A stretch of 64,000 nucleotides of DNA from Lomentospora prolificans (lineage: Eukaryota > Ascomycota > Sordariomycetes > Microascales > Microascaceae), in the NCBI GenBank assembly GCA_029532625.1, contig JARFXM010000005.1:558001-622000 (forward strand), read 5' to 3'. Under the pieces are notes generated by a model. The model was given only the letters and a program-made list of their open reading frames with translations, did no database searches and was not told where the DNA came from. This document shows, piece after piece, positions 15,200 through 27,651 of this stretch (position 1 is its first letter; each line of letters starts with the position of its first letter). The position numbers and the translations under genes were made by a program.

Positions 15200-15888
15200 C
15201 ACCCCTTTTCCCCACCCCACTCATTGTCGGGAAAGCCACCCCCTCGTTTCCGACACCCCTTCCCACACTCCCCACGCCCCCCATCAATCTCGCACCCCTA
15301 CGTGTCTTTCTTTACACCCCACCCCCTGGGAGTTACTTCCCCTCAGAACACACCGCGTATTTTCCTCAGCGCTGGCCACGCCCCCAGATGGCTCGACTTC
15401 CCACTAGCGATCTCCCCAAGATAATAACTAGCTACCACCCCCCATCTCGTTCCCACACTCTCTTCTCAACCCGCATACATTCAACTTCAACCTCGTTCGC
15501 GAACTGCAGGAGAAACAGCGATTCTTCGCATCTTTCGACTCTTACGGTCATATCGTCGGCTCGTCACATTGATAGGAAAGTCATTTAGCTCCTTGATATC
15601 GACATTGCGCACTAATCGCTCAACGCCGCCGGCCTTCTATTCACCTCCCCTCTACTCACTAAACACAAGACGACACTCGGAAAACATCGTCATTGACACT
15701 TGCGAGCCCAGATTCGACTCCAGCTCGCTTCGGTGCCGAAATTCCCTTCGTGGAAAACCTGCGTGATCGTCTAGAACCGATCACCTCCACTCTCTACCTC
15801 GGACGGACCTCACTCTTTAACCAACATCACTTCCTCTGAAGACCATTCGGCTCGTGCTCGATTGTTCGGGCAGTCTCATTTTGGCAAC
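15200..15888 (+). promoter_or_regulatory. CT-rich promoter/leader of the DUF3295 gene
   Basis: From about 15200 to 15660 the plus strand is strongly C/T-rich with CCACCCC-type motifs, as is common just upstream of transcription starts in filamentous ascomycetes. An upstream ATG at 15388 opens a 66-codon frame ending at 15588, before the main ATG at 15889, so it could act as an upstream open reading frame if transcription starts above it. No TATA box is obvious. Confidence 0.45.
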
Positions 15889-17613
15889 ATGCCTTTCCAA
15901 TTAGATACCCCCGTCCTCACTGTGGACACTGGAATAATACACAAAGTTGACGCCGGCAACCCTCAAACCCTATACGATATGTGGACTGGTGAGTCGACTC
16001 GTCTGGATCCGGAGCTGGCTTCTCTCATATATGCTAATGCGAAATCGACAGTCTTCTCCCGGTGTGGAGACTCCGTCCAGAACGGTAGGAGGCTAGAATA
16101 CATGTGCTGGCGCTACTGGAACAGGGCGACCATGCTCAACAGCCGTCCTGAGCTCATCACCACTGGCATGTCCCAGAGTGCTCCCCAGGCCATTCCCTCC
16201 GTCTCTTCTATGCAAGAGATGCCTCAGCTGTCCAAGAGCGTTGACTCAGCCCCTGATGACGAGGCTGTTGATTATACTGCAGAGACTTCCCCAGTCGATA
16301 TCAGACCCAGGATATCTCGACAGGATTCTTGTGGCAGTAGGCGATCCAGGACTCCCAGGTCCGATGACTTTGAGAAGCTCTTCGTTTCCATCATCAAGGA
16401 AAAGGAGCCCCTCCTCCCCCAACCCGCCGCCCGTCAACCCGCCGCTCCACTCCAGAGATCCGGCTCTACCACGGAGGAAGAGTCTACACAATCTTCCCCG
16501 ATTTCCGAAGATCTCGTCTCCGAGGGGTCTCAACAGACCTCTCCTGACGTGTCATACCGTACCACCACTGTTATCCGCGGGTTTTCACCCGCAACCACTG
16601 TCATGGTCGAGCAGTCTAGCAGTGTTCCCCAGAGCTCCCCCGAGTTCGCGATTGAGTCGACCTCTGTCCCTCCCAGGAAGCAGACGAACGCCACCTTCAT
16701 CTGCGGAGTCTCCAGCTCCTCAAGTGACCACCAGAGCCTTCCTACTAGGAAGACTTTGGCCAAGCCTAGGCAGCCCGTCTTCCAGATCGGCACCTCTGGC
16801 TCTTCCGAGGAGGAGGGTTCTCTCAGGAACGCCATGCAGAAGTCTCGCTCGGGTACTTTCTTGGGCCAGAAGAAGCAGGTCACCGTCCAGCAGATGAGGG
16901 CGCACGAATCGAGCGCCATCGAGGACGACGACACCGAGTGCGACGACGTCGACGAGAGTGCGATTGACGATGATGAGGATGACTCTGACTGGGAAGATTC
17001 AGATGAGGTCAGCGGCAAGTCGAGCATCGATGACAAGACCTACTTCAAGCGTGTCGACTCTACTGCGCAGCTTGTCTCTCGACGCTCGCTCATCACCCTT
17101 GGCCTCGAGGCTACCGAGCGACAAAAGCGACTCGGCAATACTACTTCCCAGTCTACCTCTGCCCTCCACCGTGCCCGTGGCGCACATTCTAGCCAGACTG
17201 TAATGGGTTCACCCAATGACTCGGACGAGTCTCCTCTCATGATGAAGAGGGGCGGCCGTGTCAACCAGCTCAAGCCCATCAAGGAGGTCCCTAGGACAGG
17301 TGCTCAGCCCATTATGGCCCCTCCGGCTCAGAATCACTATCCCGCCGCTCTCTCACCCCGAACCACCCGCCGCCACATGCTCGCCACCGAACTTACCGAG
17401 TCCCTCCGCCGACATCTTCTCTGGGAGCGCCAGCAGAAGTCGTCTACTGCCAATGCCGTCCTCAAGCGAAGGCATACCTCGCACGATGTGGCGAACCTCA
17501 AGCAGTACCCCGAGAAGGCCTATATGGACAAGACCGAGGATGCCAACTCTAGCAGCTGGAATCAGTATTTTTCCAAGGAAGCTTTCAACGGATACCACTC
17601 AAAGGGATGGTAA
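15889..17613 (+). CDS. DUF3295 / AreA-GATA-like domain regulatory protein (Mks1-like family)
   Basis: Probable signalling/transcription regulator of the ascomycete family with an N-terminal 'nitrogen regulatory AreA GATA-like' (DUF1752) domain and a C-terminal DUF3295 domain. Yeast Mks1, a negative regulator in retrograde and nitrogen signalling, is the best-known relative; direct equivalence is inference. I read two exons, 15889-15988 and 16052-17613, giving 553 residues. The 63-nt intron starts GTGAGT, has a GCTAAT branch site and ends GACAG. Removing it restores the family motif TVFSRC...NGRRLEYMCWRYW near residues 34-57. The middle is Ser/Pro-rich with an acidic Asp/Glu stretch (16918-17005). 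The conserved C-terminus includes TTRRHMLATELTESLRRHLL, then WERQQK, and ends in HSKGW. The start is the ATG at 15889 (GCAACATGCC). The open frame extends upstream only to a TTG codon at 15862. Nuclear or cytoplasmic location is unknown. Confidence 0.85.
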   Translation: MPFQLDTPVLTVDTGIIHKVDAGNPQTLYDMWTGESTRLDPELASLIYANAKSTVFSRCGDSVQNGRRLEYMCWRYWNRATMLNSRPELITTGMSQSAPQAIPSVSSMQEMPQLSKSVDSAPDDEAVDYTAETSPVDIRPRISRQDSCGSRRSRTPRSDDFEKLFVSIIKEKEPLLPQPAARQPAAPLQRSGSTTEEESTQSSPISEDLVSEGSQQTSPDVSYRTTTVIRGFSPATTVMVEQSSSVPQSSPEFAIESTSVPPRKQTNATFICGVSSSSSDHQSLPTRKTLAKPRQPVFQIGTSGSSEEEGSLRNAMQKSRSGTFLGQKKQVTVQQMRAHESSAIEDDDTECDDVDESAIDDDEDDSDWEDSDEVSGKSSIDDKTYFKRVDSTAQLVSRRSLITLGLEATERQKRLGNTTSQSTSALHRARGAHSSQTVMGSPNDSDESPLMMKRGGRVNQLKPIKEVPRTGAQPIMAPPAQNHYPAALSPRTTRRHMLATELTESLRRHLLWERQQKSSTANAVLKRRHTSHDVANLKQYPEKAYMDKTEDANSSSWNQYFSKEAFNGYHSKGW

Positions 17614-17965
17614 TAAACTCGACTATAATTCTTCTGGCCGGCGACGGCCGTGTACATTCCTATGGGATGACGGAGCCAAAATATCCTCCGCGTTCCTCGA
17701 ACATGCATACCCAAACAGTCAGCGTTGCATTTGCTCATTGTGCCGACGATTCCTTGACGGCGAGGCTGCATTTTTAGCGAATTTTGATTCCTTGTTGTTT
17801 GATGCTTCTCATCCGCACTGAAGTGGCGTTTTCATTTCATATGATACCATGGTCTAAGGTTTTCATGTTTGCGCCTCATGTTTTTTTTTTTTCCACCAAA
17901 GCTCAGGTCTATTACGGAAGGGTCTAGCCAATGTCTGGGGCGACGTTGGTCTAGTTGTTGTGCGT

Positions 17966-17985
17966 GTTTGTGTGTGTGTGTGTAT
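17966..17985 (+). repeat. (TG)n microsatellite
   Basis: A short TG dinucleotide tract sits in the 3' flank of the DUF3295 gene. The neighbouring sequence continues TG-rich to about 17990. Confidence 0.85.
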
Positions 17986-18584
17986 GTGTCTATTAGAAAG
18001 AGGAAGACGGGTCATTACCACTGAGGGCGACCTCGTTGCTTTTCGCAAGTGGGGAGTAGGAAGTAGGTAAGAAGTTGGAAAAGACGCGCGAAAAAGCGAC
18101 TCAAACAAAAGGACGAGAACCAAAAAGGCAAATGATGTTCAGCGGATGATTTAAAAGCAGCCTTACAAAAAAGGAAGATACAGTTGATGACGATAACGAT
18201 ACAAACAAGAAACCCCACATGCAAAAAAGATCAAAAGCCCTGAATCAAAAACACTGGAAAATGGACCTAAAGAGCTACAAAAAAATGAATAAAATAGTGA
18301 ATACAGATTCAAAACAAACTCAAAGAATCTTGTGCTGTGTGTGCCTTTTACTTGCCTCGTAAGCTTTCACTGTTTCTGCCTTGCCACACTTGCATGAATG
18401 TAACAAACGGAGATAGGTGCACTGAAGAGCAAGTGCTGGTTTTGGACATACGAAGTAGGACTCAATTCATGTTTTGTCGACATGAAGCTCAACTGGTTCA
18501 ACAGTGAGGAATTTTGTTGCTGACTGCAAAATGCAGGTAGATTTACTAGCTATCATTAAATGTCTGTTCCTATTCTATTCTTTA

Positions 18585-18605
18585 TTATATATATATATAT
18601 ATTAT
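18585..18605 (+). repeat. (AT)n microsatellite
   Basis: A run of alternating T and A lies about 1 kb downstream of the DUF3295 stop codon, with AT-rich flanks to about 18612. Confidence 0.85.
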
Positions 18606-18817
18606 ATTTATAAACGAAACCCCTTTTCTCCTTTCCCTTTCTTGTTGCCCTCTTCTGGCGCGGGCGAGACTCAAGGGGACCAGCTGATTGAATTCTAGGA
18701 TCAGGAAAAGAATCTTTCGCAAAGTGTGGGGAAAAAAAGAACAAGGCTCGTGGCGTAACATCCCTATATAGTGGTTGGTCTTCCGATAATCTGTCTATCC
18801 ATTTTCTCAGTTCCAGC

Positions 18818-18820
<3 letters not shown>

Positions 18821-18849
<29 letters not shown>
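18821..18849 (-). repeat. poly(T) tract, 29 nt
   Basis: This is an uninterrupted T run, poly(A) on the minus strand, followed by GGATCAAGGCC. It is about the same length as the tract at 11763-11791, but the flanks are not alike. Confidence 0.95.
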
Positions 18850-21800
18850 GGATCAAGGCCAGCATCCGGTATCATGAAATGATCAAGAAGGGGAGATTAT
18901 AACAAAGAGCCAGAGGGGAGGAATAATGAACCAAGCAACTCATGATCACGAGGCTTCCCGAGCCGAAACGCTTGGACGAGAAGGTCGCTGCATTTTCCTT
19001 TTTTAAAACATACAGAACCCTACCAGCGTTAAGACTTGACATAACCGAGCTGATGTGTTGTCCATTCTCCTTTTTTTATTGTGTATTCTTGGTCTGACTC
19101 CTCCTCTTGACTCGACGCTCAGTCTACGCGACGGAACGAAGGTCCGATAACAGCGAAAAGGAGTAGAGGGGGGTGAGGGGGTGTCCCGTCCGAAAAAGAA
19201 AAACCCCGGAGAAAGAGTCGCAAGGAAGGGGGGGCGGGGGAAGAATGGGAATTGAATTGATATTTCAGTACCTTCTCCCTGGTTTCGGTAGATGATATAT
19301 TATGGGGGTGTAGGGTGCCAAAGAGCGGACGTTTATTAGGGGGTGAGCGCGGCTTCACGACTATTGAGTCTATAGCAGGGCGTGTTATATATCAATTATA
19401 TCAATTGATTTATCGTGGCTTTCTTGTTCCTCGTTTAACGCGGAGAGACAGTGTGAGTGAGAGGCAGGAGAGGGGGGCTTTGCAGGGGAGCCTCATTGGG
19501 GGCCAAAGAATAGCACTTGAAGTGAGGCACATTGTCCTTGGTTCGAAGTGCTTCCAACTACCTTGGTATCCCTCAATGTCTTTTATCTCGGGAAATAATG
19601 GTCCCGTTAGGCAGAAAGGGGGGGATTACGACGAAGGCCGGGCTCTCAATGTTTTATGGTAAACGAAGCTCAAAGTGAGAGAGAAGCAGAACCGATGTTG
19701 ACAAGGCGTCGCATCAAACTCTCATTCAGTCTCTGGAAAATCCCTCTGGTCTACTTCCCGGAGCCGAAGCCTTCACCGTGACAGGGGGAGACGATCACTG
19801 GTTGATATTTGTCTTTAGCGGCGCAGAGCAAAGGGGATTATTGGTGGAAATTTCCTGGGTATTCGTGAGGTTTCCTCCTTTCTTTCTCTTCTGCCTTTGC
19901 TGAGGTACTCTCCAGCTTTTCGAGATTTATCAGACGGTGATCGACAGTGCCTATAGACTCTCGTTTTCGAGATTTCGCGCGGGAGGGAGAAGAGGAGAAA
20001 AAGCAAACAATTGATCTATGGGTATTTGCACACCTGTAATGGGAATGCGGTTTTTATCGAATGCGGAAATTCGCCCCTCGGTTGTTTTCCTTTTTTCTTT
20101 TTTCTTTTTTTTTTTTTGTTTATTTGAGGGGCGGTGGGGGAGGAGGGGGTTAACTTCCTAGGTTGTTTGTTCCTTATTATCACCTGCACGGCCAGCGACA
20201 TACATCGGGGACGGCGATCAATTCTCACAACTGCGGGGTGAAGCCGTCTTTTGCTGCACAACCGACGAACTAAAGATTACCAACATCATCTCCGACCACG
20301 AAAAGAACTAGACACGTAAAAATGAAGAAGAAAAAAGGAAGAAAAGGGAAACCAGCAACCCATGCAACGTTCGTATATGTTGGAGGGTCACTAAAACCCA
20401 GAGTTTTGGATTCCGTCTTCCCCCGAATGCACTTCCCACCACCCTTCCTCCCCCCTCACAGCACGTGAAGGGAAGATGAGAGAAGACGGTACGAAGGTAT
20501 ACTATCATAATCCAAGAATGGCACGCAGGTATAGGAAGAGTTTTGGTAATGGCGTGCACGCCCTCGCAAAAATGGGGGGCGGGCGGAGGGGAGACTGCTC
20601 AATACCACGAGGAATGTTGAGATTCGACCGGCATGGAGAGGGTATCAGTGACGCAAGCAGCTCTACAGAGATGGGAAGGAATATGTGTAAATCCGTCGCG
20701 TTTTCCCGGGCCTTGGAATCACCTTGACGAGATTATCGAGGATGTTGGGGGAGGGGTTCAAGCCATTTTGGAAGGGATGGGAGTTTAGGTGGGGAGAGGG
20801 AGGCCCGAATCGCGTGGAGCAAGGAGGGAACGAAGGTCTTGAATGGAGCATCGCTCAACGTCATACTTCGGTCAGATGTTTATTTAGACTCGGCGTGTCT
20901 CACCGCAGACACCGCAGACACCGAGACCAGGATATGGCTGTTAGTGAGGGGCACTCCGGCACAGACCCACAAAAAGACTGACCCCGAGGAAAAGCAAACA
21001 CCGCTGGCACGGTGGGGAAGGGATTGGCGGGTTGAGACACAGAACCACCCAGCAGCGTGGGCGACGCGTACCATAAAAGGGTTTCGCGCTGCAGGGTGAT
21101 GGATTGAGATCCACGGCTAGTGTAAGGCATGATGATGAACGCTTGATGGCAGATGAGTCGCAGTAAGTTTACGCTTGCCGAAGAGGGGTTTGCACATGCG
21201 ATTGTGAGAAGGGAAGAAACGAATGAAAAGAAAAAGCAAGGTCTCATGGGCAATTGGGATGGGTGGGAGGGATGGCATCGGGCTTCCTATTCCCGGCAAG
21301 CCTCGTGTCGATGTTGTGGCGAGGCTCTTGGTGCGGGATGGCAGATGCCACTTCGAGTCTTGGTTTGCCGATGCGAACAAAATAAGCAAACACACGCAAA
21401 CTACGGGTGTGGAATCGATACTGGAATTGGACAATCAGATGGCCATTCCCTTTTATTCACAGCTCAGTCGCGACGATGCTTTTCTGACATAATAGCTGGA
21501 GGTCTTCTGCCACTGGTTTCCAATCCGTGGATTAATCTTGATCCCGCTTGACGACACATCCACACACATATATACCCACCACACACCTACCCACTTTAGG
21601 TAGCTTCGTTTCCTCCGTAGTAACCATATACGCGAATATTACGCTCTCTGGGTCACGCCTTCGGTCACGGCTTGTGTATTGACTGCCTTGTTCCAGATAG
21701 CGGTGGATGGGTTCAGTTGGACGGTTCCTGAGCTAACTGACACATCAGAAGAGACAAAGTCCCAGCCTCTTAAACGGCTTCCCAGATATCTCAATCGCCA

Positions 21801-24203
21801 CCCCTCCCCCCAGCACAAGCTGAACAGGGCAATGATCGATCAAGAGAGCGTTGTCGTAATATTCTTACATCCTTCGCCCGTCTTCCATCACGAGGACAAA
21901 TTACGATTTCAATGGAACAATCTATTATTTGAATTCTTATCAATGTCTCCACCGAATTATTCTCTTTGGCCCAGTAGATCCGTGGGCGATCAATTCGGCC
22001 TTCACGTAACAGTCGGCTCAAAATGGGATGGCGGGTTGATTGATCGGCCCAATGCAAGTGTGGTTCGGTCCCATCTCTGGCTTGACCATGTTCTTGATCA
22101 GGGTGCCAACATGACTCCAACGGCGAGGTAGCAAGGGAAAAAGAAAGAAAAAGTCGCCCCATTTTCTCACCTACATCTCTAGTAATAGTAGGGGTCTGTG
22201 TCAGCCAAAGTCTTTATTGCTCCGTATGGGGATTACAAGACAGGGCTGCCACGCCCACAGCTTTGTTGAGGCACATGTCACAATCGGCTCCGCCTGTTAT
22301 TGGGCGAGAGACCTTGTTAGCGCTGGAATACCTTCGTACACCTTGCAAGAATCCGCTGGCTCAACTTGCCAGAGCCTGCCTCAGTCAGACGAGGCGAAGG
22401 GGAAAGTTCGGAACGACCAGGTTCGGCATTGGTGACAAGTGGCTCTCCCAATCCCCATGGGGAAAAGGCTCAATGGGCGGGCGGTCCCTCTCAGAATGGA
22501 CTTTTCGGTGCGCATTACGAGCAAAACTCGGCAGACCGCGCAACACAATCCATGGTTGTCGGTTTCGTTGGTCGAAAGGCTGGCCAAAAGAGGGCGGTCC
22601 CCTGGATCGCCCATTTTTTTCTTGATCCTCGACACTTCCCGGCCGTTCCCCGCGCGGCTTAGAGCACGTCACGAGGTCGCTTCGGAAGAGGGAAGGGGGA
22701 GATCTCGGGGGTCCGGCTTGGGACGTTCCAATGCGCCCACCGTGCCCTGCTCTTGCTCTTTGGTCCATGTCATGTCGCCAGCGTTCTCATCTAATGCCCG
22801 CCTTCCCTTTTGTCGCGTCGAGGTCACTTTCTATTCCTTTTTCTGCTCCCTTTTTGTTCCGGCCCTTGGTGGGGATAAAATGATGTATCGTGACTGTTTC
22901 GACGTGTCCGCATGTGCACCTTACTTTGTTACAGGTGTGTTGGCAATTGTCACCGTTTCTCCCATCTTCTCAACTGTGACAATTGCATCATTGTGCCTAA
23001 TCACTGGCTGGCCGCAAGTCCTTTGTGTTGTCCTGCCCTGCACCCTTGCATATGCGCTGTCTCTTGTGGCGCCCTGGGAGCTGTCACTTGACAGTCAGCG
23101 CCAGCTAGGAACATTGAACCTCCAGTCCATGACCGCCCCGGTAATAGGGCTGGGTTCTGCACCTTTTGCTGAGTTGGGCGCTGGGCTCAGCCATCCTACC
23201 CCCTTGGATCTTCATTACATTTTACGCCACGCACCCACACTTAAACGCAACGAGATGCCATTCATGGGCAGATTGGGCGCTAAACCCTCCCTTCGATAGG
23301 GCTGGCCAAAAATGATGCAGACGGGACGAGTAGAAAGGGTTCAGCAGACACAGCTGGACAAGGGGTCTTTTGAGGAATGCGAAAATGGACAAACCCAAGA
23401 CACGCCTCGCGCATCTCCACACACTTACACACACCCAGAATGGCATTACGAAAAGAAGGGGTCAACAAACCACACATTGCCATTGTCACTTTATAGTTTA
23501 CACCCTGCATACTGTACCCCCTCTGTATCAACAGCGAAGCACGGGAGAAACGATAGGACGCCGCTTCTTCGCTGAGGCGGGTCAGTGAGATGGGAGCATC
23601 GTTGCCCGTGCGATTGGGCACTGATTGCAACGCAAGGAGGGACGAGAAAATGTAGAAACATATGTGAGTGTACAACAATTACACACTTCGACGGCATCTG
23701 CGGGCCCAACCTGGCGGACATAACGGAAAGCGCAGGTGCACTCGTTGGCCTCCTGGGCCTGGCCCTGCTTGTGCAAATGTCATCTCGCCCTTTCCCTCCC
23801 ACTCTGCAATTGGTGATCTCCAGGGATTCCATATTTGTCATGGAACCAAATCGTTGTCAAACGGCGCGCGGCAGGGAAGGTGGAAACACCGCCTTTTTTT
23901 CTTTCCCTTCATTTTTCTGTTCAGCAATGCCGCCATCACTCCATCCCTTCCACCCCTTTACTTCCCTTGATTTTACATGTTTGGAGAGGGCCCTGGCCAT
24001 ATGGTGTGGTCCCTCCTCCGGGAACTTATGCCCATGAGTTACAAACGCCCTTCCCGCTGTGCTGCGTTTATTACTTCCGCGCCTCTCACCGCCCTTCAAC
24101 TCCCCCCCGAAGGGATAGGTCGATGAGAACAGGCTATGGTGAGAAGGGCCGTGTCTGTTTTAGGGAAAAGTGAAATGAAATCGAGCCTCATCAAAGATCA
24201 TTG

Positions 24204-24217
24204 CCCCCCCCCCCCCC
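24204..24217 (+). repeat. poly(C) tract, 14 nt
   Basis: This is an uninterrupted run of C followed by TAGCGGG, in otherwise gene-free sequence. Confidence 0.95.
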
Positions 24218-27200
24218 TAGCGGGTCCATTCCAGACTCTTGCCCCTCTTCCTCAGGCGCCGAACCCATCGTGACTCGGCCGGCATCCTCCCTCCAATCCT
24301 TACCCCTTCTGTTTCTTTCGTTGACGCCACACATGGGTGGTATTATTAGACTGGGTTTGCCACAAATCTTGAGCGGGAACGGGCGGGGGGAACTGGATTG
24401 GGGAGCAATTCCTAAAATGATTTGCCGTGTTCTAATACCATTGTACCCCGCCGAGACAGTGGTCCATGTCCTGGGGTGTGCGGCAGTCAACTGGCAGGCG
24501 GACAGGCAGCCAGGCAGCCAGGCACGTCGGTGGGGAATAACGGTGACACCGGGAAAGGGTCCCTCGCATTTTGACAGTGGTTTTATTTTTGGTATATTCC
24601 GCCAAACTGTATTTCATGGAACGCTTTCAGGGCGCCGTTATTTCCCTTTTCCATACCAGTTGCTCAGTCGTGGATTTTGAGTTTCCAGCTTCTGTTACTC
24701 GATGGCAAGAGGCTGGTGTGGGCCCAACGTTTGGACTTTTTCTTTCTGTCTTCTTGCTCAGAGATCCTCCAGCTTCAAATTTCGTGTCGTGGTCCAGACT
24801 CGGGTTGCATGGCCAGCGGCAACCCAACGCCAGGCGCCACAGTTCCACACGGATCCCCGCCAGACGTCCGTCTCGTTCCTTCAAAGGCCCATCCATCTGT
24901 TAACTTCCCCACCGTGGCCCTCTCTGGCGCCGTTCCGTTCCCAAACGGGAGGCGTTTTAGTTCACGAGCGAAGAAGAAAAGCTGTTACATTTAGGCTCTG
25001 CGGAGGTTCCGCACGCTGGCCCGCTGGCTAACACAACGGTGATGCATTGTTTCGGCATCCTGTCTGTGCCTCCCACGAGACCAGCGCACGGAATGCCCGG
25101 CGTTTCCGCACGCCCCACGCTAGACGACAGGAAACAGCGCAAACAGCGCTATGGATGAGAGGGAGAGGAGGGGGTTTTACATTTTTTGTCGCGGGGAGCG
25201 TGCATCGTGGGTGACTCACGAGGATGGCGCAGAATAATGCCATTGGAACGAGAGGGGGAAACGGTGCAAAGGGACAAGGGCGGCGGGTCGAGGGTGCGTT
25301 TTAGGGCGCCCGGTGGGGGGGGCGCCAAATTTATAGGGCGGACGGGGCTTCTGTTGGAATTCGAGCGAGGGTTCCATCAATCTTCGCTGGGAAGGGATTG
25401 AGAAGAAGCGGAGCGTGGGGGGTGGATAATCAGTATCGAGCTCTTGTCTTCTTTTCCGCGCCCGATCTGAACTATCGCAGGCAAGTGGCCCCCTCGTACG
25501 GAGAGAAATATGCCAATTTTTGTTTATTCACTGTTTGTAAGGCAAGGGAGCTCGGTGTCGAATGAGATGGGCTGCGCCTGAAAAACTTGTCAATGTGCGC
25601 CTTTCATGACCGGTCATTGGCTGCGCAAGGACGTGCATTCCCGGGTCATCTTGAACGGTGAGTGGGAATGAATCAGATAGCAGCGCTCGAAGACGTTTGT
25701 TGTTGGAGAAACGGAACGAATTCTCACTGGGTCGCTGGCTAGTGTTCCAATGTTGTTCTGGTCACGCCCCGTAACCAACGTTTCAACTCGCAATGAATGC
25801 AGTCCGCATCTCTTAGTCTAACGGTGGTAACTTCAGCGATGTTGCATATCCCTCCTTTTTTTTTGCCTTCCTCTCACTTTGGGTCGCGTGGATAATATCC
25901 CGCACGGGGAACGAACCGGTTTCCGCTCCTGATGACGGCAGCAGGTGAAAGAAAAAAAAAATCAAGGCCCAAGAAGTGATGCCGTTTGTGCAGCAGGAGG
26001 ATGAACACCCCCCCTCCTTGATCTTGCCCTTCCGTTCCGCCCGCTTGCTGCAAGCAAGCATGTCCACGTAGCCAGTGGGAGGCCTTCACCGACTTTTAGT
26101 TTTTAGCGGTGCAGGCTCTCTGCCTGGGGAGGGGGATTTTTTTTCTCCCCACCTCTCTGGGCGTTGTTTGTAACGGTCGGGGAGAGTGAGCGTTAGCGAG
26201 GCCCGGAAATCTGTGGAAGGCATTGCTTCGGCGTTTGGAAGCCGGATGGCTGGGAAGACGATGTTACGGTGCCGTACAACGGGCCGAAGACGTCTTTGGT
26301 GACCGACGTTGCTCCGAGTCGTTCAGAGGCGGGATTCGAGAATCGGGTAGAGAAGACCGCATCGGGGATCAAGATCACCGATCTTAGAATACGTACAGAG
26401 ATGTATGGTTGGCCCCTCTCTCTTCTTCATGTGCAATGTGTATTCTGTGCTACCTGAGGATTGTGCTGTGAAGCCTCGGGAAAGGGACACCCACTCACAC
26501 CAGGTGAGACTCCTGATATCGTCGCCAGAAAGCGATGTTACGGTATTTAATATACCCACATCAGTTGAAGACTTTTAGGAAATGAGAACAGGGATATCCA
26601 AGGAAACACACATGTCATAACTCTTATTCCTTGCCTTTTTTGTAACTCACATAATGGCTGAATGCTGTGGTGAATGAACCCCGGTCTGGTGGGGGCTGAT
26701 GGCAATATCGGGGGAAGCGACTATAGGCGCGCGGCAGATATTGGACGACAGCTCGTCATTGCAGCCCTTTGAAAGCGTCACAATTTCTCCTTATCATGGG
26801 ACAATTTTTCGCATCTCTACATATGACATCTTTGGAGGACTCATTCACCGTGTTTCCCGGACTTTCCTTCTCAGTTTTGCACTCATCTGACACACCACGT
26901 ATTTTTGAACCGGAGCCATCAGAGGAAGGAGGGGAGAAGCCATTGGGGGACGCTTCAGCCCTCTGTATGTGTCCTATCCGAAGATGGATGACCGTATAAT
27001 CTCGTACATTTTGTGGCAAAGAGAAACTACATGTAGCTGGTAGAACCGGAGACGAACTGCGGCAATACCGGGGTTTGTTAGGCGACGATTCCGATTTTCA
27101 GAGCTTCAGTGCAAAGGATCATGAACTCGCGCGCTTGGGAAGGCGTTGATGAAAGATGCGTATATACACCTCTTGTTCCTAGCCCTCGAGTTGTTACTAA

Positions 27201-27602
27201 AGCCGATACTGTACAGTATTATGACCACTTGTAAAGAGGGAAATCTCAATGATGAATAATGGAGACAATCTTGTCTGTAGTCGAATCGAGGCGAGCAGTG
27301 TTAGTTGTAAAATGAGCTATTCTATTACACTTATCGAGCCGCCGTACGGACTAACACGATCGATCAATTGATGTTTTACGGTAGGCTTGGTACATATCTG
27401 AAGAGGCCACTCGTTCAGCTGGCATTACGGATCAGAAGCACTGTACCTATCAACACCGGGCGCACCGTTCGGGATATTCAGCCCATTTCCACCGGGAATT
27501 CTGGCACGGTGTCAATTGGCATCTGCTTCTGTGTGGAGAATAATATTCTTCGGATAGAGGCACTAGCAATACGGCCAGAAATAGCGCGATACTGATCCCA
27601 AA

Positions 27603-27651
27603 CCCGACCGGGACCTCGTAGCCGAGACGGTCTTGTGCCGTCCGGGTCGGG
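27603..27651. repeat. GC-rich inverted repeat (hairpin)
   Basis: Arms of 12 nt at 27603-27614 and 27640-27651 are complementary at 11 of 12 positions. The 25-nt centre contains its own short hairpin (CTCG/CGAG at 27615-27625) and GACGG/CCGTC arms that overlap the right outer arm, so alternative folds exist. There is no gene next to it. A terminator, a small RNA or a remnant of a mobile element end are all possible. Confidence 0.6.

Larger units (their letters stand above)
1..15200. other. gene-poor block, no recognisable gene
   Basis: I see no open frame on either strand that matches a protein family or shows a convincing exon chain. Open frames are short (mostly under 200 codons), overlap each other on opposite strands, and have the composition of chance frames. 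The longest are about 222 codons at 11220-11888 (-), whose middle is a translated poly-T tract, and 192 codons at 12217-12795 (+). Homopolymer tracts at 3424-3457 and 11763-11791 are listed separately. No rRNA, confident tRNA, transposase or reverse transcriptase motif was seen. The block may hold regulatory DNA, non-coding transcripts or decayed repeats; the sequence alone does not tell which. Confidence 0.55.

Noticed and set aside
15862..15888. Start of the DUF3295 protein at 15862
   Set aside because: The codon there is TTG; the first ATG in frame is at 15889.
22439..23299. 286-codon open frame (+)
   Set aside because: No recognisable domain, low-complexity composition, overlapping antisense frames of similar size and no splice-linked neighbours; treated as chance.
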